Positions 7,697-15,509 of a stretch of 64,000 nucleotides of DNA are shown here, piece by piece; the first letter of the stretch is position 1, and each line of letters starts with the position of its first letter. The stretch is taken from assembly GCA_963711455.1 (NCBI GenBank), contig CAVQEH010000005.1, forward strand, positions 273,763 through 337,762, read 5' to 3'. Origin of the DNA: DATFVA01 sp963711455. Its GTDB lineage: Bacteria > Bacteroidota > Ignavibacteria > Ignavibacteriales > Ignavibacteriaceae. The translations under genes were made by a program, and so were the position numbers. The notes under the pieces were generated by a model. The model saw only the letters and a program-made list of their open reading frames with translations, did not search any database and had not been told where the DNA came from.

Positions 7697-7712
7697 AATT
7701 CTTTCGTTATTT

Positions 7713-8642
7713 TTAATTTAAATTACAACAACATTTATGAGTTGAATTAGTATTATCGTCTGTTAAATAACTATCTTTAGCGCAATCACAACTTTTGCTA
7801 TAAAATGCATTGACTCTTGTTAGCCCTACTTCCATTCCTATTTTTTGTGCTTTCAATAAGGTTTTTGTTAGTGTCTTACTTAAATGATTCAACTGATGTG
7901 CAGGGAAAAACCTGGTTAAATGCCACGGTGTATCTGGACTTAAATTATTATATATCCATTCTGCTGTTCTGCTTAAATTGTCATCATCATCATTTGCCCC
8001 GGGAATTAAATTTGTTCTCACTTCCACGTGACAACCACTATCATAGAAAGACTTTATACACTTTAAAATTCTTCCAGCAACATTCGTAATTCCCTCGGCA
8101 CCACAATATTGATGGTAGAAATCATCATCCATATTCTTAATGTCGGTTGCAACGGCATCCAAATAGGGAGAAATTCTTTTTACAGAATATGGTGTAAGAG
8201 TACTGTTTGTTACAAAGAAATTTTGTAATCCAACACTCTTTGCTTCCTTTGCAATTTCACAAACTTCATCTAAAATAACTGCGGGTTCATTGAAAGTATA
8301 ACAAATACCTTTGCAATCATTATTTATTGCAATTTCAATTATATCTTGTTGTGAATACTTTGAATTGTCAAAATTTTCGCCGGATTCAGCCCAGGATAAT
8401 TTTGCATTCTGGCAGCCTAAACATCTAAAATTACAACCCCATGAACCAATAGATAGAATTTTAACATTTCCTGAAAAATACACAATTGGCTTATCAAAAA
8501 GCCAATCAATATTTTGTACATAACAATTTTCCAATGAGCTATTATATTTCCCCCTATTGCAGAAACTATCAGAAGGGTCACAACTTCTGATACAATTTTT
8601 GCATATTAAATAGTTTTTTTTTGATAAATTATTTCTTTGCAT
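7713..8642 (-). CDS. radical SAM protein, AmmeMemoRadiSam family-like
   Basis: Resembles the radical SAM enzymes related to pyruvate-formate-lyase activase and named AmmeMemoRadiSam. The cluster motif is C70-xxx-C74-xx-C77 in LSIGSWGCNFRCLGCQNAKLSW. ICYTFNEPAVI, VTNSTLTPY, DAVATDIKNMDDDFY and VEVRTNLIPGANDD follow in the family order, and TPWHLTRFFPAHQL is the usual C-terminal block. The N-terminus has an additional Cys set (C14, C17, C21, C28, C40). The tail departs from the family: the normal CPxCG finger is replaced by CDC (285-287) and CCC (304-306), which looks like a soft-metal binding site. Length is 309 residues. It overlaps the upstream gene by 14 bases. Confidence 0.87.
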   Translation of the reverse strand: MQRNNLSKKNYLICKNCIRSCDPSDSFCNRGKYNSSLENCYVQNIDWLFDKPIVYFSGNVKILSIGSWGCNFRCLGCQNAKLSWAESGENFDNSKYSQQDIIEIAINNDCKGICYTFNEPAVILDEVCEIAKEAKSVGLQNFFVTNSTLTPYSVKRISPYLDAVATDIKNMDDDFYHQYCGAEGITNVAGRILKCIKSFYDSGCHVEVRTNLIPGANDDDDNLSRTAEWIYNNLSPDTPWHLTRFFPAHQLNHLSKTLTKTLLKAQKIGMEVGLTRVNAFYSKSCDCAKDSYLTDDNTNSTHKCCCNLN

Positions 8643-9213
8643 TACTTTTTTTTTGCGGTAAAATATATATCACCTTCAAAGTATCATTTTTATTTATCAG
8701 CTTACCTACAGCTTTGTTTAACGTTGAATCCAATTTATCTAGTGACATAATTAAATCTTTATGATTCTCAATTTCAATTCTTTCTCCATTTATATGTATT
8801 AAAAAAGATCCTATTAAAAATAGACTAACCCCCAAAACAATAGCTAATAATTGAGCATTATACAACTTCTGATTCTTAGCACGTTTATCCTTAATTTCAT
8901 TAATGATTTTAGATATTTCATCATCTTTTAATTCATTAGTTTTATCTCTATGTCGAGATAATTTATCTTTTCCATTTAAAATCAATCTTATATTATTTTT
9001 AAATGGTTTATTAACGTAAAAAACTATAATGAATAAACTAAGACTAAAAAATAAAAAGATACCAGGTAAAATTAACTTATAGGAAATAATAAAATTATCC
9101 AATATTACATTTATTAAACCAATCTCTACTGCAAAAATTGCTACGGCATGACCCGTTAGTTGTTTAATATCTTCATCTTCAATAATGATATTTTTACTTA
9201 CAAAATTGCTCAT
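8629..9213 (-). CDS. unknown membrane protein, four hydrophobic segments in two pairs
   Basis: I do not recognise this 194-residue protein. Hydrophobic stretches lie at about residues 24-45, 50-68 and 120-140, with a charged cytosolic-type linker (KDKLSRHRDKTNELKDDEISKIINEIKDKRAK) between the second and third, and a polar C-terminal tail that ends in lysines. It sits between the unknown 607-residue gene (8-base gap) and the radical SAM gene (14-base overlap), so it is transcribed with both. Composition is AT-rich like its upstream neighbour. Confidence 0.7.
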   Translation of the reverse strand: MSNFVSKNIIIEDEDIKQLTGHAVAIFAVEIGLINVILDNFIISYKLILPGIFLFFSLSLFIIVFYVNKPFKNNIRLILNGKDKLSRHRDKTNELKDDEISKIINEIKDKRAKNQKLYNAQLLAIVLGVSLFLIGSFLIHINGERIEIENHKDLIMSLDKLDSTLNKAVGKLINKNDTLKVIYILPQKKSNAKK

Positions 9214-9221
9214 AATTTATC

Positions 9222-11045
9222 CTAGCTATTTAAGCCTTCATCAATACGTCTAGCCCTTTCTTCTTCTTCTTTTTTGTTTTTTTCTTGTTTTTTCCTTTCC
9301 TCTTCTTCTTTTGCTGCAGCTTTTTTTTGCTTCTCTATTTCTTCTTCCGCTTCTTTCTGTTCTTCTAATTTTAATTTGTTCTCATTTTCCGAGATTGTTC
9401 TCTCGATTTCACTCTCAAGGATAGACAATTCGGATGGTAAGGTAAATCTTCCATCTTCATATTTTATTTGATATGAGATATCCTTTAATTTTACAAAATT
9501 TGTTTCGAGTTCTAAATATTCTTTGCTATATTCTTTTAAATTACTAAGCAAAAATCTAGATTTTTTTTCAGGACTTGTAGCATTCGAAGCTTTATCTAAA
9601 AAATTAAATGTAAATGAGGAACAAATAAGAAAATCAAGTGAAGATAAATTTGCTCGTTCTGAATCATAATTTAGATCAGCTGTAATTTCATGCTTTATAG
9701 CTAATAAAGGATATCTAAAAATCCCACTGCCATTTGCTACCCCTGAAGAAGCGAATAGTTTATCTAGTTGTTTGGTTGTTGTAACAAATAATTTAATATT
9801 TTTATTTTTATTGTGTTTAAGGATAAATCCATTTATCTCCCATAATGAAAGTAATTCGGTAAAATAATTATTTATATAATCACTATACTGTGCAATTTCA
9901 TTAACAAAAAGATTATATTCGATTAATGCCTTATTTGATTCTTGTGTATCGAGAATATAAATTCTTTCGAGGTTACCGCCATTTGTTAATACTCCTTTTA
10001 ATATACTGCGCAACCAATTTCTATACATAGGATCTGTATCATGTCTTTCTAATGAACTTTTGTATGATGTTGAGTCGACAGCATGAAATTGCTCACCATT
10101 TACAGAATTAATTTTAAGGAGACATTGTATTATGTCTATACCTTTGATATCAAAGATTTTATCTAGTCTTTCATCATATTTTTCAAAAATCTGATTACGT
10201 TCATGAAGTTTACCATAAATTTGTTCTAATGTAGATCTAATCGATAGTGGATCTTTCGGTAGTTTAAAGATTACATTACCATTATTCTCAAAATTTTCAA
10301 ATTCATTAATGTGAATCCAAGAAAAGTGTTCAGTATCTTGCACATTTTCAAAAAGTTTTATAATCTTCTTAATATCTTGTGACTTACCAATATTGTCCAT
10401 CCATCTACATTGTATGTCATTACCCTGATAAGGGAAAGAATCTTTTGTTGTATTATCTGAAAGCAAAACAATCTTTCTTTTTTCTATCGAATCTTCTTTA
10501 TACGAAAAATCTATTAAAATATTGTTTTTAAGAAATGGCCTTATATTTTCTGCAATTTTATCTTTAAATAACAATCCAATATCAATTCCTAGTGCCATTT
10601 GTTCATATAATACACTAATAGCAGCTTGTTCGATTTGAGTTAGATGAGCTTTGTCCCTAAACACAAAAATTCTTTTTAATTCAGCAGAAGAATTATAAAA
10701 ATTTTTAATTAAGGCGTGACAATCAAGAAACAATCCAGCTTTGGCACTTCTCCAAAAAGAGAGAGTTAATTCTTCTTCCTGTAAAGGTTCATGAATACAA
10801 TATAATTTTAATTTTCCGTCTTTGTATATATGTTTCTGTATAATAAAATAATGAAGTATTAGAATAGCTTCATCAAGCGCTTGATTATATTTAAAAGGAA
10901 AACCTTTATCATTTATAATTTTTTTCGGCTTTGAAAATAAATCTTGTAATCCAAGATACTTTAAGCGATTTTCAATTGTACCTGGAGGAAAATTTCCTTT
11001 GTATTTCTCAATTCTCTCAACTATTTTTTTATATCCCTTTGTCAT
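9222..11045 (-). CDS. unknown 607-residue protein with a C-terminal charged coiled coil
   Basis: No family recognised. The first 540 residues are a mixed globular region with no signal peptide or membrane segment. The last 65 or so residues are a Glu/Lys-rich coiled coil (EEQKEAEEEIEKQKKAAAKEEE-like run). The start is set at ATG 11045, with AAAGG about 7 bases upstream; an earlier in-frame Met at 11105 would overlap livK by 44 bases. Together with the next small membrane protein it looks like a two-gene unit inserted in the operon between livK and the radical SAM gene. Function unknown; an accessory or defence-type cassette is one possibility (inference). Confidence 0.72.
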   Translation of the reverse strand: MTKGYKKIVERIEKYKGNFPPGTIENRLKYLGLQDLFSKPKKIINDKGFPFKYNQALDEAILILHYFIIQKHIYKDGKLKLYCIHEPLQEEELTLSFWRSAKAGLFLDCHALIKNFYNSSAELKRIFVFRDKAHLTQIEQAAISVLYEQMALGIDIGLLFKDKIAENIRPFLKNNILIDFSYKEDSIEKRKIVLLSDNTTKDSFPYQGNDIQCRWMDNIGKSQDIKKIIKLFENVQDTEHFSWIHINEFENFENNGNVIFKLPKDPLSIRSTLEQIYGKLHERNQIFEKYDERLDKIFDIKGIDIIQCLLKINSVNGEQFHAVDSTSYKSSLERHDTDPMYRNWLRSILKGVLTNGGNLERIYILDTQESNKALIEYNLFVNEIAQYSDYINNYFTELLSLWEINGFILKHNKNKNIKLFVTTTKQLDKLFASSGVANGSGIFRYPLLAIKHEITADLNYDSERANLSSLDFLICSSFTFNFLDKASNATSPEKKSRFLLSNLKEYSKEYLELETNFVKLKDISYQIKYEDGRFTLPSELSILESEIERTISENENKLKLEEQKEAEEEIEKQKKAAAKEEEERKKQEKNKKEEEERARRIDEGLNS

Positions 11046-11061
11046 AATTAGACCTTTAGTA

Positions 11062-12177
11062 TTAATATATTGTTGAGTGTAGATTTTTATATATTCTCTT
11101 TTCAAAGATTTTATTTATCACATCTCCGTTACTATCAAAAGTATTATCACCCGTAGCACCAATAAATACAGGCATTTTCTCTATAGCTGTATTTAAATTC
11201 TCGTGATTAACTTCCATATTATTATTAGTCATATATTCAACACCTTTAATCAATACCATCAAAGCATCATACCCGCTGGATGCAAGAAAGTCCGGTTCTT
11301 CTTTATATTTTTCTTTATAAATTTTTGCAAAGTTTTGGTACTCCTTCCCTCTGTATTGCTTGAACACTGTATACATACATCCATCGGATGCATCGCCAGC
11401 AGCAGTTAAAAATTCACCAACATCCCAGGGATCTCCGCCAAACATCGGCAGTTTTATATTTAACTCTTTTGCCTGCTTAACTGCTCTTCCGCCCTGCAAA
11501 GCATAAGTCGGCATAAATAAAGCATCAACATTTGCATTTTTCATCTTGGTAAGCTGGGACTTAAAATCCGAAACTCTTTCTTCATCACCTTCAGAAATTA
11601 CTACTTGTCCACCTTTTTCCGCAAAGCCATTCTCAAAGGCATTTTTCATTGCTACACCCCAGCTATTTGTAACATATAAAATACCAACTCTTTTATATCC
11701 AAGTTCTAAAATCCAATTTATCAACACTTTTACCTGGAATACATCCGAAGGAACGGTTCTAAAAACATAAGGACCGGCTTCACTTATTTCAGCTTGAGAA
11801 GATGTAGGAGAAATAATTACAGTTTTATTTGAATTGGCAATAGGCGCCATTGCAAGAGTGCAATTACTGCCGGCAGAACCAACAATTCCAATTACCTTGT
11901 AAACATTGATAAGCTGCTGGGTATTATTTACTGCAATTTTAGGATCATTTATATCATCCAAATATGTTACATTCAACAACCGCCCGTCTATTCCATTATT
12001 AGAATTCATTTGTTCAACAGCTATCTGCATGCCATTTTTAATATGCTTACCGTAAAGAGCATTATCGCCGGAAAGCGGAAAAGTAGCGCCGAATTTAATT
12101 TCCTTTTTATTACCACAGCCGAACAATAAAAATATAACAGGCAGAAAAAGAAAAATAATTTTAAATTTTAATTTCAT
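11062..12177 (-). CDS. livK: ABC transporter substrate-binding lipoprotein, LivK/periplasmic-binding type 1
   Basis: Extracytoplasmic receptor of the Liv-type importer, 371 residues. The lipobox FLLFGC gives a mature N-terminal Cys at about residue 21, followed by KFGATFPLSGDNALYGKHIKNGMQIAVEQMN, the standard opening of the ligand-binding receptor family. IGIVGSAGSNCTLAMAPIANSNK holds the ligand-binding loop with Ser/Thr that contacts the amino-acid carboxylate. The last dozen residues (KRIYKNLHSTIY) look degenerate next to the unknown gene, consistent with an insertion junction that replaced the true tail. It starts 2 bases after the aminotransferase stop. Ligand unknown. Confidence 0.9.
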   Translation of the reverse strand: MKLKFKIIFLFLPVIFLLFGCGNKKEIKFGATFPLSGDNALYGKHIKNGMQIAVEQMNSNNGIDGRLLNVTYLDDINDPKIAVNNTQQLINVYKVIGIVGSAGSNCTLAMAPIANSNKTVIISPTSSQAEISEAGPYVFRTVPSDVFQVKVLINWILELGYKRVGILYVTNSWGVAMKNAFENGFAEKGGQVVISEGDEERVSDFKSQLTKMKNANVDALFMPTYALQGGRAVKQAKELNIKLPMFGGDPWDVGEFLTAAGDASDGCMYTVFKQYRGKEYQNFAKIYKEKYKEEPDFLASSGYDALMVLIKGVEYMTNNNMEVNHENLNTAIEKMPVFIGATGDNTFDSNGDVINKIFEKRIYKNLHSTIY

Positions 12178-12178
12178 T

Positions 12179-13408
12179 TTACACCTTTATTTTTTCTTTA
12201 ATTACTTTCAGCATATTGAGCGTTTGTTTCGGTTCCCCCCCCGTGTGAATACGTACAACTTGTGTATTAACTTCCGGTGTTTGGTGGCCGGGCATAACAA
12301 AAATACCTTCTTTAAGTAAAGTTTCGGAAAACATTTGAGAGGTTATTCCATCCGGTAAATACATTAATGCATAATTGCTGGTAAAAGGTGTTAAAGAATA
12401 ACCTTTAAACTCATTTTCAAAATCTTTGAAGATTTCCTGATTTGACCTAATTCTATCTAATATCTCTTTGCTCGGCCTAAGCGGACCATCGGATAAAATT
12501 TTCGTTGCTTTTAAAGCGCCTTCCAGATTAAGTCCGAATGGAAGCATTTTTTCAATTTCAATTGCAAATTCTTTATTTGCAAATACCGAGAATCCTATTC
12601 TTATGTGCGACATTGAGTAATATTTCGAAAAAGAATGGAAAATTACCAGTCGCTTATTACTAAAATCTTTTAATAATTTTTCAGTCGAAATCTCTTTGTC
12701 CGTATTTGCACAAGTCCGGTCAACGGCAATAATCAAATCCTCGGGAGTTTCATTTAATATTTTTATAAGAATATTATCCGGTATAGCCATTCCTGTCGGA
12801 TTATTCGGAGTGCATATTACCAATGCTTCTGGTTTATTTTTGTAAATCCCATCCAATATTTGTTCATAAGGAAATGAATAATCATCGTTAAAGGTAATTC
12901 TTAACATTTTAATCTGTTTGCTTTCCGTTGCCGAATAATACCGGAAATATGTCGGGACAGCTACAATTATAGACGGTAAGAAATCATCGATTAGAGAATT
13001 TGCATGTTCGTTTCTATCCGTCCCCGTATCGCTTTGCTTTAAATTTTTAATATATTTTTTTTGTTTTTCTATATACTTAACGGAATAGGAAATTTTAATG
13101 TATGTCATCAAAGCATCGATACAGCCGTTACAGGCAAAGTTAGGCTGCGATTGAACTATATCGATATTATATGCTTTGGCGATTGTTCTTCTTAATCTTT
13201 GTACACTGCCGATAACTTCGGGGTATAATTCCCCTCTTTTCATATCCGTGTAACCAATGCCCTCACGGAACTTCATTATATTATCGATTACTATTTCTTC
13301 AGACGGGAAAACTTTTAATAAATTTTCTAGTTGCTCTTGACTAAAATCTTGATCAAAACCAAATTCGAATAATCCAAAATCTTGAGGTTTAGGTTTCTTT
13401 TCAGCCAT
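12179..13408 (-). CDS. PLP-dependent aminotransferase, class I/II fold
   Basis: A 409-residue fold-type I aminotransferase related to histidinol-phosphate and aspartate aminotransferases. The PLP contacts are visible: CTPNNPTG (Asn), IIAVDRTCA (Asp) and HSFSKYYSMSHIRIGF (Schiff-base Lys), with VVRIHTGG supplying the carboxylate Arg. An insertion of about 40 charged residues (about 115-150) is not typical. It lies between the DsrE-like gene and livK with a 2-base gap to livK. Coupling with a Liv-type importer points to an amino-acid-like substrate, perhaps a thiol-linked one given the neighbours (inference). The exact substrate cannot be read from sequence. Confidence 0.88.
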   Translation of the reverse strand: MAEKKPKPQDFGLFEFGFDQDFSQEQLENLLKVFPSEEIVIDNIMKFREGIGYTDMKRGELYPEVIGSVQRLRRTIAKAYNIDIVQSQPNFACNGCIDALMTYIKISYSVKYIEKQKKYIKNLKQSDTGTDRNEHANSLIDDFLPSIIVAVPTYFRYYSATESKQIKMLRITFNDDYSFPYEQILDGIYKNKPEALVICTPNNPTGMAIPDNILIKILNETPEDLIIAVDRTCANTDKEISTEKLLKDFSNKRLVIFHSFSKYYSMSHIRIGFSVFANKEFAIEIEKMLPFGLNLEGALKATKILSDGPLRPSKEILDRIRSNQEIFKDFENEFKGYSLTPFTSNYALMYLPDGITSQMFSETLLKEGIFVMPGHQTPEVNTQVVRIHTGGEPKQTLNMLKVIKEKIKV

Positions 13409-13440
13409 AAAAAGTCCTTTACTAAAATGCTTGAAACTTT

Positions 13441-13773
13441 TTATAAAGTAATTACTTGTTCTGCACCAAGAGTCTTGGCTTTACTATACAGATCAGGAAA
13501 ACATCCTACTTCAACTCCTGGATACAGTTGATTTATAATTCCTCTTTGTTCACAACAGGAATCGCAGCACATTAAAAAAATTTTATATTTGTTCGAAAGT
13601 CTCAACAATTTTTCCCCAATCGGATTCTCAGGCACCATTAAATAGGAATTATCAAAAAAGAAAAACATCCCAGCTACATCGGCGCCGTGTGTTTCTTGTT
13701 CGAGTTGGGGTATGATCATATTGTTTAAAATTAGAGATGAGTTCGAACTCTCTAAAAGGTATATTACCTTCAT
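13441..13773 (-). CDS. DsrE-like small protein with a CCxxCC motif
   Basis: 110 residues with the DsrE/F alternating strand-helix pattern: it starts VIYLLESS and has a central FLMCCDSCCEQRG. Cys are at 69, 70, 73 and 74, plus 91. DsrE-family proteins carry sulfur on a Cys in sulfur relay or act as thiol carriers, and four clustered Cys would also suit a soft metal. It is the first gene of the operon that leads to the HgcAB-like fusion. I recall a DsrE-related family called SaoD in reported organometal-linked neighbourhoods that also hold HgcAB-like fusions, and this protein may belong there (not verifiable here). Confidence 0.75.
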   Translation of the reverse strand: MKVIYLLESSNSSLILNNMIIPQLEQETHGADVAGMFFFFDNSYLMVPENPIGEKLLRLSNKYKIFLMCCDSCCEQRGIINQLYPGVEVGCFPDLYSKAKTLGAEQVITL

Positions 13774-13982
13774 TTATGCTCCCGCTGTTAAAAATTAGAT
13801 AACCACAACAATTAAACTAAAAATATTATTAGAAATACACCTTATAATTGACAAAAAAAGTTTTGAGCTTGCAATAATTGATTTCCAATAAAATCATCCT
13901 TTTTTAATTATCATTCTTGATTTAAAAAAATCTATATGCTAAAAAATGTAAATTATTTCACTCAATCTTTTATTAAAACTTA
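13774..13982. promoter_or_regulatory. AT-rich gap upstream of the HgcAB-like operon
   Basis: About 209 bases without an open frame, more than 75% A+T by eye, separating two minus-strand blocks. It must carry the promoter of the operon that starts at 13773. I see no convincing consensus box or operator, and no riboswitch. Confidence 0.45.
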
Positions 13983-14768
13983 TTATTTTACACTTATAAT
14001 AAGCGAGTAAGGCCATGGTGGTTTTTCCAAAAACCGAAGAATTTTTATTTTTTCTTTTTTAAATCCTGCTTTTATTAATTTATTTGTAACATAATTTTCT
14101 TCATAAACTCTATATCTCAGAGTAACTGTATAATCTGGTTTTAATTTCTTTTCACTAACTTTATAGATATAGTATGTTACATTTTGCACTCCATTTTTAT
14201 ATTCTACCTGATCATATACAGAGATTTTTTTCTTACTTTTTCCAATTTCGCCCAAGCATCTTCTAATACCCTCAGGTCTATTAGGTTGTTTTAAGTTTCC
14301 ATTTATGTTCACCCAATTTCGAATATCAAAAGTAAATAGGCCTCCATTTTTCAGTCCTTCGTAAATGTTCTCGAATATTTCATCTAAATCTTTTTTATAA
14401 ACATGTGGTAAAGAATTTCCTAGAATATAAATTAAATCATATTTTTTATGTTTAATGAAATAATTATGTAAATCAATCCATTTATAAACGAAGAATAAGT
14501 CCCCAAATGAATTTAATTTTGAACTTTTTATCATTTTTTCTGAACCATCGGTGCCATTTATATTTGTATAACCTTTTTTGTATAACATCCTTACAACAAT
14601 GCCAGTACCACAAGCCGCGTCCAAAAATCTCGATTTTTTCGTTAAACCATATTCTTTACATATTTTCAATATTAATTGTTCTTGATCTCTGAAATGCTTT
14701 CTATTTCCCATAATATCATCATAGAATGCTGCTAACTCATCATATGGTTGATTTAAACTTTTTTGCAT
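13983..14768 (-). CDS. class I SAM-dependent methyltransferase
   Basis: 261 residues. Motif I is SRFLDAACGTGIVVRML (about 40-56), the acidic strand-2 residue is in INGTDGSEKM, and YDLIYILGNSLPHV is a post-motif IV strand. FTFDIRNWVNINGN resembles small-molecule methyltransferases of the Methyltransf_25 type. It lies 17 bases downstream of the DUF5131 gene on the same strand, so it is the last member of a three-gene unit with DUF5131 and TcmP. Substrate unknown. Confidence 0.85.
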   Translation of the reverse strand: MQKSLNQPYDELAAFYDDIMGNRKHFRDQEQLILKICKEYGLTKKSRFLDAACGTGIVVRMLYKKGYTNINGTDGSEKMIKSSKLNSFGDLFFVYKWIDLHNYFIKHKKYDLIYILGNSLPHVYKKDLDEIFENIYEGLKNGGLFTFDIRNWVNINGNLKQPNRPEGIRRCLGEIGKSKKKISVYDQVEYKNGVQNVTYYIYKVSEKKLKPDYTVTLRYRVYEENYVTNKLIKAGFKKEKIKILRFLEKPPWPYSLIISVK

Positions 14769-14785
14769 TAAATATACTCTTTTAA

Positions 14786-15505
14786 TTAGCTCACTCTTTT
14801 TAAGGGCAGTTCATCCCAGGTTCTTCCCTGGAGAGATCTTCCTGCTTTCTTTTTGTTCACTCCACCCCATTGTTTAAAGAAAAAAGGTACGCCAGCATCT
14901 TTACACTGATCTTTAATATCAAGCACCCATTCTTCCTTCATTGGTCTGGCTTTAGGTCCTGATTCGCCTCCAACTATTACCCAGTCAATATTTTTTAGTT
15001 TTATTTTTCTTATAGGTCCTATTAATGGCTCTATTGATAAAAATTTTATGAAGGCATCTGTTTTTTTTAAGTCATCAACTCGATATGTATAGTGCTGGTT
15101 TTCAACACTCACACCCATCCAAATGTTTTCAGACCAACTCAATTTCTCATTTAACTCAAGTAATCTTTGAGAACGTTTAGTTAGTATCTGAAACTGGTGC
15201 CAGCTAGCCTTGTTCATTACATCAAACATATTTTGTATAAATTCTAGCGGTACATTCTTATGAAATAAATCACTCATTGAGTTAACAAAAATTGTCTGAG
15301 GTTTTTTCCATTTCAGAGGTAATTCAAGCACCTGTTCATGCAGAGCTAATTTAAATCCATTCTCATAATTGGCAGAACCCATAGCTTTTAACCTTTTAGC
15401 CATTCTCTCTGCATAACAAAACTTACAGCCGGGACTAATCTTGTTGCAACCTGTAATCGGATTCCACGTTGATTCTGTCCATTCTATAGAAGATTTATTT
15501 GCCAT
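14786..15505 (-). CDS. DUF5131 (phage Gp37/Gp68) three-Cys-motif protein
   Basis: 239 residues. It opens with IEWTESTWNPITGCNKISPGCKFCYAERMAKRL, which is the Gp37/Gp68 hallmark, with Cys at 20, 27 and 30 forming the three-Cys motif. FVNSMSDLFH, FQILTKRSQRLLEL, NIWMGVSVE and DWVIVGGESGPKARPM follow in family order. The fold is radical-SAM-like, but the spacing of the Cys is not the standard CxxxCxxC. It pairs with the TcmP gene 4 bases upstream, the usual arrangement. Biochemical role unknown; the pair is seen on phages and in accessory islands. Confidence 0.92.
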   Translation of the reverse strand: MANKSSIEWTESTWNPITGCNKISPGCKFCYAERMAKRLKAMGSANYENGFKLALHEQVLELPLKWKKPQTIFVNSMSDLFHKNVPLEFIQNMFDVMNKASWHQFQILTKRSQRLLELNEKLSWSENIWMGVSVENQHYTYRVDDLKKTDAFIKFLSIEPLIGPIRKIKLKNIDWVIVGGESGPKARPMKEEWVLDIKDQCKDAGVPFFFKQWGGVNKKKAGRSLQGRTWDELPLKRVS

Positions 15506-15509
15506 AATT

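Noticed and set aside
5905..13773. In-frame TGA as selenocysteine in the HgcAB-like operon
   Set aside because: All recognised genes have full-length frames with Cys at the expected places, and no gene seems cut at a TGA with a downstream continuation. A SECIS search could not be run.
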